Shown here: piece after piece, positions 48,275 through 58,262 of the stretch | How positions within the stretch are numbered: position 1 is the stretch's first letter | Layout of the letters: every line of letters begins with the position of its first letter | The notes under the pieces: model-generated | Database searches by the model: none | What the model saw: the letters and a program-made list of their open reading frames with translations, nothing else | Told to the model about the DNA's origin: nothing | NCBI RefSeq assembly: GCF_003664185.1 | Contig: NZ_RCCS01000005.1 | Span: 526,445-590,444 of the forward strand | Direction of reading: 5' to 3' | DNA length: 64,000 nucleotides | Source of the DNA: Tenacibaculum discolor | Lineage (GTDB): Bacteria > Bacteroidota > Bacteroidia > Flavobacteriales > Flavobacteriaceae | Position numbers and translations under genes: made by a program

Positions 48275-49201
48275 ATGAGTAAATTATTAGCAGTAGGAAC
48301 CGTAGCATTTGACGCTATAGAAACACCATTTGGAAAAACTGATAAAATCTTAGGAGGATCAGGAACTTTTGTTGGATTAGCAGCTTCACAGTTTGGAGTA
48401 CAAACAGGAGTGGTTTCTGTAGTTGGAGGAGATTTTCCACAGTCATATTTAGATATGATGAATGATAAAGGAATTAATACTGATGGAGTGGAAATTGTAA
48501 AAGAAGGAAAAACTTTCTTTTGGAGTGGAAAGTATCATAACGATATGAACTCTCGCGATACTTTAGTAACTGAACTGAATGTGTTAGAGCATTTTCAACC
48601 TGTAGTTCCAGAATCTTTTAAAGATGCGCCGATTGTAATGTTAGGTAATTTACACCCATTAACACAAGCATCTGTTTTAGATCAAATGAATGAAAGACCA
48701 AAGTTAGTAGTATTAGATACAATGAACTTTTGGATGGATATAGCATTAAACGATTTACATGAAGTTTTAAAACGTGTAGATGTTATTACAATTAATGATG
48801 AAGAAGCACGCCAGTTAAGCGGGGAGTATTCTTTGGTAAATGCAGCAAAGAAGATTCACGAAATGGGGCCAAAATATGTTGTAATTAAAAAAGGAGAACA
48901 CGGAGCTTTATTGTTTAATGAAGGAAACATGTTCTTTGCACCAGCGTTACCACTAGCAGAAGTGTTTGATCCAACAGGAGCTGGAGATACATTTGCAGGA
49001 GGTTTTTGCGGATATTTAGCTAAAACAGAAGATATTTCATTCGAAAATATGAAGAGTGCAATTATCTACGGATCCAACTTAGCATCGTTCTGTGTTGAAA
49101 AATTCGGAACACAGCGTATGGAGGCGTTAACTAGCGAGGAGGTACAAGCACGCTTAAAAGCGTTTAAAGAATTAACACAATTTGATATAGCATTATCATA
49201 A
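48275..49201 (+). CDS. PfkB family carbohydrate (ribokinase-like) kinase
   Basis: This 308-residue sugar kinase of the ribokinase fold phosphorylates a sugar or nucleoside. It has GGSGTFVGLAASQFG (first PfkB motif region), LGNLHPL, DTMNFWMD and INDEEARQLSG, then the second motif DPTGAGDTFAGGF with catalytic Asp238. The substrate is not evident. It precedes purF by 79 bases with a terminator between them, so a shared function is only suggested by closeness. Confidence 0.88.
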   Translation: MSKLLAVGTVAFDAIETPFGKTDKILGGSGTFVGLAASQFGVQTGVVSVVGGDFPQSYLDMMNDKGINTDGVEIVKEGKTFFWSGKYHNDMNSRDTLVTELNVLEHFQPVVPESFKDAPIVMLGNLHPLTQASVLDQMNERPKLVVLDTMNFWMDIALNDLHEVLKRVDVITINDEEARQLSGEYSLVNAAKKIHEMGPKYVVIKKGEHGALLFNEGNMFFAPALPLAEVFDPTGAGDTFAGGFCGYLAKTEDISFENMKSAIIYGSNLASFCVEKFGTQRMEALTSEEVQARLKAFKELTQFDIALS

Positions 49202-49206
49202 ACTAT

Positions 49207-49232
49207 AAATCCGCGCTTTTTGCTGCGGATTT
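49207..49232 (+). terminator. Terminator of the kinase gene
   Basis: Arms AAATCCGC (49207-49214) and GCGGATTT (49225-49232) enclose a 10-base loop, with a T-run after. Confidence 0.75.
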
Positions 49233-49280
49233 TTTTATACAACACACAAAACTACAACACAACTAAATACTTGAAATTAA

Positions 49281-51179
49281 ATGAGTGACGCTATTAAACA
49301 CGAATGCGGAATTGCAATGGTTCGTTTAAAAAAACCATTACAGTACTATAAAGAAAAATATGGTACCGCGTTTTATGGTGTAAATAAAATGTACCTGTTA
49401 ATGGAAAAACAGCACAATAGAGGACAAGACGGTGCTGGATTAGCAAGTATAAAATTTAATGTAGAGCCTGGAACAAGGTACATAAGTAGAATACGTTCCA
49501 ACCAATCACAACCAATACAAGATATTTTCGGAAAAATCAACCATAGAATCAATGGAGTTTTTGAAGAGAACCCAGATAAGGTTGATGATGTAAAATGGCA
49601 AGAAGAAAACGTACCTTATATAGGAAACCTATTTTTAGGACATGTTCGTTACGGTACATTCGGTAAAAACTCTATAGAGAGTGTTCATCCTTTTTTACGC
49701 CAAAGTAATTGGAGACACCAAAGTTTAATTGTTGCAGGAAACTTTAATATGACGAACTCTAAACAATTATTAAATGATTTAATTGATTTAGGGCAGCACC
49801 CAAAAGAGTTTACTGACACAGTAACTGTGATGGAGAAAATAGGTCATTTTTTAGAGTCAGAAGTTTCTGACTTGTACTTAAAGGCTAAAGAAGAAGGTTT
49901 TAGTAAAAAAGATGCTTCACCATATATAGAAGAAAACTTAGATATCCAACGAATTTTACAACGCTCAGCCAAAAACTGGGACGGAGGTTATGCAATGGCA
50001 GGATTGTTAGGTCATGGTGATGCATTTGTGTTGAGAGATCCTTCTGCAATACGTCCAGCGTTCTTTTATGAAGATGACGAAGTAGTAGTGGTTGCTTCAG
50101 AGCGCCCGGTGATTCAAACAGTGTTCAATGTTCCGATTGATACTATTAAAGAAATTGATAGAGGTCATGCATTAATTATTAAGAAAAATGGTCAAACAAC
50201 AATGGCTCCGGTTTTAGAAGAAAGACCAAAAAAGGCATGTTCGTTTGAGCGTATTTATTTTTCAAGAGGAAGTGATGCTTCAATCTATGAAGAGCGTAAA
50301 AACTTAGGAAAATATGTGTTCCCAGAAGTTTTAAAGTCTATTGATAGTGATATAGAAAATTCGGTATTTTCATATATACCAAATACAGCTGAAACATCGT
50401 TTTTTGGAATGATGGAGGCGGCTGAAGACGTATTAAATCAACAAAAAACAGATGCAATTTTAGCTGGCGAAGGAAAGCTTTCAAAAGAAAGAGTAATTGA
50501 AATTCTTTCTAAAAGACCACGTTTTGAAAAAATAGCGATCAAAGATGCGAAATTACGCACCTTTATTACTGATGATAGCAGTCGTGATGATTTAGTTGCT
50601 CACGTTTATGATGTTACTTATGGTGTTGTGAAGCCAACAGATAACTTAGTTATCATAGATGATAGTATTGTAAGAGGTACTACTTTGAAGAAGAGTATTA
50701 TTAAGATTTTAGATAGACTAAACCCTAAGAAAATAGTAGTAGTTTCTTCTGCGCCTCAAATCCGTTATCCTGATTGTTATGGTATTGATATGGCTAAGAT
50801 TAACGACTTTATTGCATTTAAAGCTGCTTTAGAATTGTTGAAAGAAACAAATCAATATCATATTGTCGATGAAGTGTATCAAAAGTGTAAGCAGCAAGAA
50901 GGTAGTGAAGATAAAGATGTAGTAAACTATGTAAAAGAAATTTACGCGCCGTTTACTGATGAAGAAGTTTCAGCAAAGATTGCGCAGATGCTTAAAACAG
51001 CTGAAATTAAGGCAGAAGTAGAGGTTATATTCCAGCCAGTAAGTGGATTACATAAAGCGTGTCCAGATAATTTAGGAGATTGGTATTTTACTGGAGATTA
51101 TCCTACGGATGGAGGTCATAGAGTAGTAAATCAAGCATTCATCAATTTTTATGAAGGAAGTGATAAAAGAGCTTATTAA
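49281..51179 (+). CDS. purF: Amidophosphoribosyltransferase, PurF family, long form
   Basis: This 632-residue enzyme catalyses the first committed step of purine synthesis, making phosphoribosylamine from PRPP and glutamine. The glutaminase half has Cys9 in HECGIAMV, NRGQDGAGLAS, VRYGTFG and FNMTNSKQLLNDL. The PRPP half has VIIDDSIVRGTT (457-468) followed by SSAPQIRYPDCYGIDMA. It is about 130-160 residues longer than usual PurF (about 470-510) because of insertions in the first half and an extended C-terminus; I recall such long forms from flavobacteria. Cys9 is preceded by an eight-residue leader that may be removed. Confidence 0.9.
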   Translation: MSDAIKHECGIAMVRLKKPLQYYKEKYGTAFYGVNKMYLLMEKQHNRGQDGAGLASIKFNVEPGTRYISRIRSNQSQPIQDIFGKINHRINGVFEENPDKVDDVKWQEENVPYIGNLFLGHVRYGTFGKNSIESVHPFLRQSNWRHQSLIVAGNFNMTNSKQLLNDLIDLGQHPKEFTDTVTVMEKIGHFLESEVSDLYLKAKEEGFSKKDASPYIEENLDIQRILQRSAKNWDGGYAMAGLLGHGDAFVLRDPSAIRPAFFYEDDEVVVVASERPVIQTVFNVPIDTIKEIDRGHALIIKKNGQTTMAPVLEERPKKACSFERIYFSRGSDASIYEERKNLGKYVFPEVLKSIDSDIENSVFSYIPNTAETSFFGMMEAAEDVLNQQKTDAILAGEGKLSKERVIEILSKRPRFEKIAIKDAKLRTFITDDSSRDDLVAHVYDVTYGVVKPTDNLVIIDDSIVRGTTLKKSIIKILDRLNPKKIVVVSSAPQIRYPDCYGIDMAKINDFIAFKAALELLKETNQYHIVDEVYQKCKQQEGSEDKDVVNYVKEIYAPFTDEEVSAKIAQMLKTAEIKAEVEVIFQPVSGLHKACPDNLGDWYFTGDYPTDGGHRVVNQAFINFYEGSDKRAY

Positions 51180-51200
51180 TTACTAATAGGTTTAAATAAA

Positions 51201-51240
51201 TAAAAAAAGAGTAATCGAACAAACGATTACTCTTTTTTTA
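51201..51240. terminator. Bidirectional terminator between purF and the SPOR gene
   Basis: Perfect 17-base arms (51201-51217 and 51224-51240, core AGAGTAATCG) surround a 6-base loop, with A- and T-runs inside the stem. Confidence 0.9.
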
Positions 51241-51259
51241 TGCTGTAAAATATGTTTAA

Positions 51260-51622
51260 TTACATAGGAACGACAATTGCACCAGAAAACTTTTCACGAA
51301 TCTCATTTAAAGCTCTATCCGCATGTAAACGTGTTTTGTAATTTCCTACTTGTATTTTCCATTCTGGAGCTTTGTAAGTTAGTTTAGTGTAAACATCAGG
51401 ATATTCAATTTTAAATCTATTACGTAAGCTTCTTGCACGTCTTTCAAGTCCGTTATATAATTGTATTCTATATCCACTCCCGTTATGTTTGTTGTAAGCC
51501 CGTTTTTTTTCTATTAACGAAATAATGTCTTTGTTTTCAGTAAGTTTATCTTGAGCTTTTGCATTAAAAACGCTACCTGCAATAATGAATAAAAAGGTGA
51601 TTAATATGCTGTATTTTTTCAT
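51260..51622 (-). CDS. Secreted SPOR domain protein
   Basis: This 120-residue protein has a signal peptide (MKKYSILITFLFIIAGSVFNAKA) and one SPOR-like domain: YRIQLYNGLERRARSLRNRFKIEYP, then WKIQVGNYKTRLHADRALNEIREKF and AIVVPM. SPOR domains bind denuded glycan strands of peptidoglycan at division sites, so this may bind the cell wall. It stands alone and convergent to purF. Confidence 0.8.
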   Translation of the reverse strand: MKKYSILITFLFIIAGSVFNAKAQDKLTENKDIISLIEKKRAYNKHNGSGYRIQLYNGLERRARSLRNRFKIEYPDVYTKLTYKAPEWKIQVGNYKTRLHADRALNEIREKFSGAIVVPM

Positions 51623-51747
51623 TTTATTGAATCTTTTTACAAAAGTAATGACTTGTCAGTTAATACATTGTTAACGTTGTTTATTTAGAATTATTATAAA
51701 TTATAGATTAGGATTCTCTTAACATTTCACAATTTAGACAGAAGTAG

Positions 51748-51755
51748 TACTTTTG
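51748..51755 (+). promoter_or_regulatory. Candidate -7 element for the alternative complex III operon
   Basis: TACTTTTG matches TAnnTTTG and lies 81 bases before actA. It is the only good match in the 214-base spacer; the implied leader is about 75 bases. Confidence 0.4.
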
Positions 51756-51836
51756 TGCAACTTTCTGTGTACTATTTTTTAATAGTCTAACAGAAAAAAT
51801 TGTACCAAAATAGATACAAAACTTATATTTTATAGT

Positions 51837-53129
51837 ATGAAAAGTGTGAATCATCACAGTAGATTAACCAAAACTCTAGTAAGGAGTTTAGCTTTCTTTT
51901 TAGTTTTCTTAGTAAGTTCTTCCGCGTTTTCACAAGATATTGACGAGGCGCGTCAAAAAGAAGGAAAGAAATTATTTAAATCTCTTTGTGCTTCTTGTCA
52001 CAAGTTAGATAAAAAACTTGTAGGTCCTGCGTTAGCTGGAGTAGAAGAAAAAAGAACTAACGAATGGTTAAAGGCATGGATTAAGAACAATGCTGAGCTT
52101 AGAGCATCTGGAGACAAAGATGCGATTGCTATTTTTGAAGAGTATAACGGTTCTAATATGACTGCTTTTCCGCAGTTAACAGATCAAAACATCGATGATA
52201 TTCTTTATTATACAACTGTAGGTGAGGTTAAAAAGGCTACTGTTGCAGGAGCTGAAGTTGCTGGTCAGCCTCAGGGAGATCAGGCACCTAAGTGGTTGAT
52301 TTATATATTGGCTGCGGCAATTGTTGTAGCGTTTTTAATTATTGGTAGTTTATTAAAAACTATTAGTGAATTAAAAGGAGCTCCAAAAACTCCAGGTTTA
52401 ATGGGGCAAACTGCTGAGTTATGGCAAGGAATTAAACAGAATACATTCTTAAAAGTATTAACTGTGATTTTCGGAGCTTTAGTAGCGGCTTATTTCTTGT
52501 TTGGTACGTTGTTTAAAGTAGGTGTTGATGAAGGTTATCAGCCAATTCAACCAATTGCTTTTTCACATAAGATTCACGCAGGAGATAATAAGATTGATTG
52601 TCAATACTGTCACTCGTCTGCTAAGCACAGTAAAACATCTGGAATTCCTTCAGTAAATGTTTGTATGAACTGTCATAAGAATATTTCAGAAGTTGCAGAT
52701 GATACTAAAGTAGTAATGGATGACCATACATTAGTAAAAGCTGATTTAGATAAGGAAATCGCTAAGATTTATGAAGCAGCAGGTTGGGATGCAGATAAAT
52801 TAGAGTATACAGGAAATACTAAACCAGTTAAGTGGGTTAGAGTTCATAATTTACCAGATTTTGCATATTTTAACCACTCACAACACGTAACAGTTGGAGG
52901 TATAGCTTGTCAAAAATGTCACGGACCTGTAGAAGAAATGGAAGAAGTATATCAATACTCGCCATTAACAATGGGTTGGTGTATAGATTGTCATAAGGCG
53001 ACTAAGGTTGACTTAAAAGGTAATGAGTACTATGCTAAAATTCATGAAGATTTAGCTAAAAAGTACGGTGTTGAGCAAGTAACTATTGCGCAATTAGGAG
53101 GAAAAGAGTGTGGTAAGTGCCACTATTAA
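51837..53129 (+). CDS. actA: Alternative complex III subunit ActA, hexaheme form
   Basis: This 430-residue c-type cytochrome is the electron-output arm of alternative complex III, which oxidises quinol without a bc1 complex. After a signal peptide comes a monoheme domain (CASCH 51-55, with GPALAG); then two hydrophobic segments near 153-173 and 207-225; then a pentaheme domain with CQYCH (255), CMNCH (276), CQKCH (358), CIDCH (382) and CGKCH (425). Six heme sites in total. The pentaheme part is the usual ActA; the N-terminal monoheme domain is an addition. Hemes should lie on the periplasmic side. First gene of the operon actABCDEF-coxBA. Confidence 0.9.
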   Translation: MKSVNHHSRLTKTLVRSLAFFLVFLVSSSAFSQDIDEARQKEGKKLFKSLCASCHKLDKKLVGPALAGVEEKRTNEWLKAWIKNNAELRASGDKDAIAIFEEYNGSNMTAFPQLTDQNIDDILYYTTVGEVKKATVAGAEVAGQPQGDQAPKWLIYILAAAIVVAFLIIGSLLKTISELKGAPKTPGLMGQTAELWQGIKQNTFLKVLTVIFGALVAAYFLFGTLFKVGVDEGYQPIQPIAFSHKIHAGDNKIDCQYCHSSAKHSKTSGIPSVNVCMNCHKNISEVADDTKVVMDDHTLVKADLDKEIAKIYEAAGWDADKLEYTGNTKPVKWVRVHNLPDFAYFNHSQHVTVGGIACQKCHGPVEEMEEVYQYSPLTMGWCIDCHKATKVDLKGNEYYAKIHEDLAKKYGVEQVTIAQLGGKECGKCHY

Positions 53130-53161
53130 TCAATTTAGAAAGTAGAAAAACACATATATAA

Positions 53162-56100
53162 ATGGCTTCAAACAAAAAATACTGGCAAAGTGTTGAAGAA
53201 CTAAAAGGTAGTTCTATTGTTGAAACGCTACGTAATAATGAGTTTGTACAAGATATTCCTACAGATGAATTTTTAGGCGACAAAGAAACCTTAGAGACAT
53301 CATCAACTTCACGTAGAGATTTCTTGAAATATGTTGGATTTACCACTGCAGCGGCTTCTTTAGCAGCTTGTGAGGGTCCAGTAAGAAAATCAATTCCTTA
53401 TGTAGTGCAACCAAATGATATCGTAGTAGGTGTTGCTGATTGGTACGCAACTACAATTGCAGATGGTTTTGATTTCGCAAACGTATTAGTAAAAACACGC
53501 GAAGGACGTCCAATTCAAATCATGCCAAATAAAGAGGCAGGAGGTGTAACTAGCGCACGTACTCAAGCATCAGTTTTATCATTATACGATGAGAAATTAC
53601 GTATAAAAGAACCTAGAAAAGGAGAAACTCAAATTTCTTGGGCAGATGCAGACAAAGAGATAGTTGCTAAATTAAACGAATTAAAAGACGCTAACGAACC
53701 AGTAGTGTTTTTAACAGGTACTTTAGCGAGTCCTTCTACTGAAAAAGTAATTGCTGATTTTATTGCTGCTTATCCAAATGTTAAGCATGTGGTGTATGAT
53801 GCAATTTCTGAAAGTGCAGCTGCAGATGCTTTTGAAGCTATGTATGGTAAAAGAGCATTACCAGATTACAACTTTAGTAAAGCAGAGGTTATCGCATCTA
53901 TAGGAGCAGATTTCTTAGGAGATTGGCAAGGTGGGTACGAAAAGTCTTATGCTGAAGGACGTAGAGTTGAAACTGGTAAAATGTCTTACCATGTTCAAAT
54001 AGAAAGTAACATGTCTTTAGCAGGAGCAAATGCTGATAAAAGAATAGTTGCTAAGCCATCTGAACAGGTTTTTGCTTTAATAAACTTATACAACCAAGTA
54101 ACAGGAAGCAATCTTCCTTCAAAAGCAACAACTTTTGATGCAGAGGTAAAGCAATTAGCTAAAGATCTTAAAAAAGCAGGTTCAAAAGGAGTTGTTGTTA
54201 CAGGTTTAAATGATAAAAACGCTCAATTAATTGCTTTAGCAATTAATAAAGCATTAAATAGTGAAGTAATCGATACCAAGGCAGTGAATCTAAAACGCCA
54301 AGGTAACGATACTCAAGTGGCTCAATTAGTAGCAGACATTAAAGGAGGTAAAGTAAAAGGTTTAATTACTTATAATGTAAACCCTTTATACTCATTGTCA
54401 AATGCAGCTGATTTAGCAGAAGGAGTTAAGAACTTAAAATTATCTGTTGCCTTATCTACTCAAGATGATGCTACAGCTAATGCTACACAATATACATTGC
54501 CAGCACCTCACAACTTAGAAAGTTGGGGAGATGTTATGGCAAAGCAAGGTGTTTATAGTTTAATGCAACCTACTATCCAACCATTGTTTAATACACGTCA
54601 AGTACAAGATGTATTGTTAAAATGGTCAGGAAGCAAAGTAAACTACTATGATACCTTAAAAGAGTTTTGGAGTACAAATGTATTAGGAGGAGCTTCATGG
54701 AATCAAGCATTACATGATGGATTCTTTAAAGCTGAAAACATTACTGAAGAAGAAGAAATAACTTTTGAAGCTACAGTAGATGTAAATGCAGTAGCAGTAC
54801 AATTAGTAAGAAAAGCTAACAACGCTTCAGGATTCGAATTAAACTTATATTCATCAACAGCTTTAGGAGACGGTAAACAAGCAAATAACCCATGGTTACA
54901 AGAATTACCAGACCCAATCACACGTGCTTCTTGGGATAACTACTTAACCGTATCTATGGCAGATGCCAAAGAATTAGGTTTTGAAAACCCAGTAAAAGAT
55001 AATGGCGCTATTGATGGTAACTATGCTAACGTAACAGTTAATGGAGTTACAATAAACAAAATTCCAGTTATTATCCAACCAGGTCAAGCAAAAGGATCAG
55101 TTGGTTTAGCGTTAGGTTACGGTAGAACTCAGGGATTAAAGTCAGAAATGCAAGTAGGTATTAATGCATATCCTTTCTACCAAAACGGAAACAATGTACA
55201 ATACAATGTTTCTATAGAAAAAGCTTCAGGATGGCACAAGTTTGCTTGTATGCAAGTACAAAGTACTTTAGCTGGTCGTCACGATATTTTAAGAGAAGCT
55301 TCATTAAAAGAAGTAAACGATAAAAAATTAGATCCTAAGCATACTTGGAATAAACCATTTATGGTTTCTTATGATCATCAAGAAGTTGAAGGAAGTAAAA
55401 TCGACTTATGGGATGAGCATGATAGAAGTTTAGGACACCACTTTAACTTATCTATCGATTTAACATCTTGTACAGGTTGTGGAGCATGTGTTATTGCATG
55501 TCACGCAGAAAACAACGTTCCAGTTGTTGGTAAAGATGAAATGAGAGTTGGTAGAGATATGGCTTGGTTACGTATTGATCGTTACTACTCTTCTACTGTA
55601 GAAGATAAGCAACACGATGCTAAAATGACGTTGGAAGAGTTTAAAGCTCAAAATCCAAACATAGCTAACCAAGAAGTTGAAAGACGTTATACTGAAAAAG
55701 TATTAGAGTTAAGCAAAGGAGATTTATTTGATGCTTTAGAAAATCCAGCAGAAAACCCTCAGGTTGCTTTCCAACCTATGATGTGTCAGCACTGTAATCA
55801 CGCACCATGTGAAACAGTATGTCCAGTAGCAGCAACGTCACACGGACGTCAAGGTCAAAACCAAATGGCATATAACCGTTGTGTAGGTACTCGTTACTGT
55901 GCAAACAACTGTCCATATAGAGTTCGTCGTTTCAACTGGTTTAACTATGCAGAAAACAACGAGTTTGACTTCAATATGAACAATGAATACGGAAAAATGG
56001 TGTTAAACCCAGACGTAGTTGTTCGTTCTCGTGGAGTTATGGAAAAATGTTCTATGTGTATCCAAATGACGCAAGCTACTATCTTAAAGGCTAAGAAAGA

Positions 56101-56308
56101 AGGTAGAGCCGTTAACAAAGACGAGTTTGAAACTGCATGTTCATCTGCTTGTTCTACTGGAGCTATGGTATTTGGAGATATAAACAACTCAGAAGATACA
56201 GTTACAGCGTTAAAAGAAGATAAAAGAGCTTTCCACGTGTTAGATTATATTGGTACAAAACCAAACGTAGTGTATCAAGTGAAAGTAAGAAATACAAACG
56301 AAGCTTAA
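53162..56308 (+). CDS. actB: Alternative complex III subunit ActB, TAT-exported Fe-S protein
   Basis: This 1048-residue protein combines a molybdopterin-oxidoreductase-like domain that has lost its cofactor in studied members with a four-cluster ferredoxin domain. A twin-arginine signal (SRRDFLKYVGF, Arg51-Arg52) is followed by a lipobox-like SLAAC (Cys70). The Fe-S cysteines begin at Cys770 (CTGCGACVIAC) and continue through CQHCNHAPCETVCP, CVGTRYCANNCPY and CSMCIQ plus late CSSACSTGAM. It transfers electrons from quinol to the ActA hemes. The Sec/Tat start is unusual in being about 50 residues in from the N-terminus. Only 32 bases separate it from actA. Confidence 0.92.
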   Translation: MASNKKYWQSVEELKGSSIVETLRNNEFVQDIPTDEFLGDKETLETSSTSRRDFLKYVGFTTAAASLAACEGPVRKSIPYVVQPNDIVVGVADWYATTIADGFDFANVLVKTREGRPIQIMPNKEAGGVTSARTQASVLSLYDEKLRIKEPRKGETQISWADADKEIVAKLNELKDANEPVVFLTGTLASPSTEKVIADFIAAYPNVKHVVYDAISESAAADAFEAMYGKRALPDYNFSKAEVIASIGADFLGDWQGGYEKSYAEGRRVETGKMSYHVQIESNMSLAGANADKRIVAKPSEQVFALINLYNQVTGSNLPSKATTFDAEVKQLAKDLKKAGSKGVVVTGLNDKNAQLIALAINKALNSEVIDTKAVNLKRQGNDTQVAQLVADIKGGKVKGLITYNVNPLYSLSNAADLAEGVKNLKLSVALSTQDDATANATQYTLPAPHNLESWGDVMAKQGVYSLMQPTIQPLFNTRQVQDVLLKWSGSKVNYYDTLKEFWSTNVLGGASWNQALHDGFFKAENITEEEEITFEATVDVNAVAVQLVRKANNASGFELNLYSSTALGDGKQANNPWLQELPDPITRASWDNYLTVSMADAKELGFENPVKDNGAIDGNYANVTVNGVTINKIPVIIQPGQAKGSVGLALGYGRTQGLKSEMQVGINAYPFYQNGNNVQYNVSIEKASGWHKFACMQVQSTLAGRHDILREASLKEVNDKKLDPKHTWNKPFMVSYDHQEVEGSKIDLWDEHDRSLGHHFNLSIDLTSCTGCGACVIACHAENNVPVVGKDEMRVGRDMAWLRIDRYYSSTVEDKQHDAKMTLEEFKAQNPNIANQEVERRYTEKVLELSKGDLFDALENPAENPQVAFQPMMCQHCNHAPCETVCPVAATSHGRQGQNQMAYNRCVGTRYCANNCPYRVRRFNWFNYAENNEFDFNMNNEYGKMVLNPDVVVRSRGVMEKCSMCIQMTQATILKAKKEGRAVNKDEFETACSSACSTGAMVFGDINNSEDTVTALKEDKRAFHVLDYIGTKPNVVYQVKVRNTNEA

Positions 56309-56335
56309 TAGTAAAATTAATAAGTATATAGATTT

Positions 56336-57736
56336 ATGTCGTCTCATTACGAATCATCTTATAGAGAACCTTTAATACTTGGTGACAAGAGTTACCATGA
56401 TATTACTGAAGATATTGCTAGACCTATTGAAGGGAAAGCAAACAAAAATTGGTATATAGCATTCTATATCTCTTTAGCAGCAATGTTATGGGGATTTGGA
56501 TGTATCTTCTACACCGTAGGAACAGGTATTGGTGTTTGGGGATTAAGTAAAAACATCGGTTGGGCATGGGATATTACCAACTTCGTATGGTGGGTAGGTA
56601 TCGGTCACGCCGGAACACTTATTTCTGCTGTACTATTATTATTCCGCCAAAAATGGAGAATGGCAATTAACCGTTCTGCAGAAGCGATGACAATCTTTGC
56701 GGTATTCCAAGCAGGGTTGTTTCCAATTATCCACATGGGACGTCCATGGAACGGATACTGGGTATTACCAATTCCTAACCAATTCGGATCATTATGGGTT
56801 AACTTTAACTCACCATTATTATGGGATGTATTCGCAATTTCTACGTATTTATCGGTATCATTAGTATTCTGGTGGACTGGTTTATTACCTGATTTTGCAA
56901 CGATTCGTGATAGAGCTGTAAAACCTTTCCAAAAGAAAATTTATGCATTATTATCTTTCGGATGGTCAGGTAGAGCAAAAGACTGGCAACGTTTTGAAGA
57001 AGTGTCATTAGTGTTAGCAGGATTAGCAACACCATTAGTACTTTCTGTACACACAATTGTATCGATGGACTTCGCAACTTCTATCAACCCAGGATGGCAC
57101 TCAACAATTTTCCCTCCTTATTTCGTAGCAGGAGCAATTTTCTCAGGATTCGCAATGGTACAAACCTTATTAGGTATTATGCGTAAGGTTACAAATATGG
57201 AAGCATATATTACACGTTTACACGTTGAGTATATGAACATCGTAATCATTTTAACAGGAGGTATCGTAGCTGTAGCTTATGCAACAGAATTCTTCATTGC
57301 ATGGTATACAGGATCTCCTTATGAAAACTACACATACTTATCGTTTGGTGCAGAAGCAGGAGCTTATGGATGGGCATTCTGGTCGTTATTAATTTGTAAC
57401 ATTTTCACACCACAGTTATTATGGATTAAAAAAATCAGAAGAAGTTTTATCTGGTCTTTCATTATCTCGATTGTAATTAATATCGGTATGTGGTTTGAGC
57501 GTTTTGATATTATCGCAATTGTATTAAGTAAAGGACAATTACCATCTACTTGGTGGCGTTTTGAGCCAACGTTTGTAGACGTAGGTATCTTCATAGGAAC
57601 TATTGGATTCTTCTTTGTATTATTCTTATTATATGCAAGAACTTTCCCAGTAATCCCTACAGCAGAGATTAAGACTATTTTGAAATCATCAGGTGAGAAT
57701 TTTAAAAAATCAAGAGAAGAGAACAATGAGCACTAA
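56336..57736 (+). CDS. actC: Alternative complex III subunit ActC, NrfD-like quinol-binding membrane protein
   Basis: This 466-residue integral membrane protein of the NrfD/PsrC family has about ten hydrophobic segments and provides a quinol-binding site beside the Fe-S protein. WVGIGHAGTLISAVLLLF, HMGRPWNGYWVLP, WVNFNSPLLWDVFA and HTIVSMDFATSINPGWH are conserved. The last residues overlap actD by 11 bases, so the two are coupled. Confidence 0.93.
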   Translation: MSSHYESSYREPLILGDKSYHDITEDIARPIEGKANKNWYIAFYISLAAMLWGFGCIFYTVGTGIGVWGLSKNIGWAWDITNFVWWVGIGHAGTLISAVLLLFRQKWRMAINRSAEAMTIFAVFQAGLFPIIHMGRPWNGYWVLPIPNQFGSLWVNFNSPLLWDVFAISTYLSVSLVFWWTGLLPDFATIRDRAVKPFQKKIYALLSFGWSGRAKDWQRFEEVSLVLAGLATPLVLSVHTIVSMDFATSINPGWHSTIFPPYFVAGAIFSGFAMVQTLLGIMRKVTNMEAYITRLHVEYMNIVIILTGGIVAVAYATEFFIAWYTGSPYENYTYLSFGAEAGAYGWAFWSLLICNIFTPQLLWIKKIRRSFIWSFIISIVINIGMWFERFDIIAIVLSKGQLPSTWWRFEPTFVDVGIFIGTIGFFFVLFLLYARTFPVIPTAEIKTILKSSGENFKKSREENNEH

Positions 57737-58253
57737 TAAAGTAATTCACGCATTATATAATGATGATGATATCTTAATGGATGCCGTTAAGAAGGTAAAA
57801 GCAGAGAATCATCACATTGAAGAAGTATTTTGTCCATTCCCAGTTCATGGATTAGACAAAGCAATGGGCTTAGCACCGACACGTTTAGCAATTACTGCTT
57901 TTTTATATGGTATTACAGGTTTATCAGTAGCAGTTTGGTTAACATGGTATACTATGATAGCTGATTGGCCTCAAGATATTGGAGGAAAGCCAAACTTTTC
58001 TTGGGCAACAAATATGCCAGCTTTCGTTCCAATTTTATTCGAATTAACAGTGTTTTTTGCAGCACACTTAATGGTAATTACTTTTTACATGAGAAGTAAG
58101 ATTTGGCCATTTAAAGAAGCTGAAAATCCTGACCCAAGAACTACAGATGATCACTTTTTAATGGAGATTCCTGTTAAAGGAAGTGAAGAAGAATTAGTGT
58201 CATTGTTAGAAACAACAGGAGCTGTAGAAATCAACGTAGTAGAAACGCACTAA
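57726..58253 (+). CDS. actD: Alternative complex III subunit ActD (DUF3341)
   Basis: This 175-residue membrane subunit has two hydrophobic helices (about 48-70 and 95-120). VIHALYNDDDILMDAVKKVK, FCPFPVHGLDKAMGL and PVLFELTVFFAA-like segments match DUF3341. The role is structural within the complex. I start at ATG 57726 (MSTNKVIHAL); the longer frame from 57693 would lie fully inside actC. Confidence 0.9.
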   Translation: MSTNKVIHALYNDDDILMDAVKKVKAENHHIEEVFCPFPVHGLDKAMGLAPTRLAITAFLYGITGLSVAVWLTWYTMIADWPQDIGGKPNFSWATNMPAFVPILFELTVFFAAHLMVITFYMRSKIWPFKEAENPDPRTTDDHFLMEIPVKGSEEELVSLLETTGAVEINVVETH

Positions 58254-58262
58254 TAAAGAGAT

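Noticed and set aside
57693..57725. Longer start for actD
   Set aside because: It would lie fully inside actC; ATG 57726 gives the standard N-terminus.
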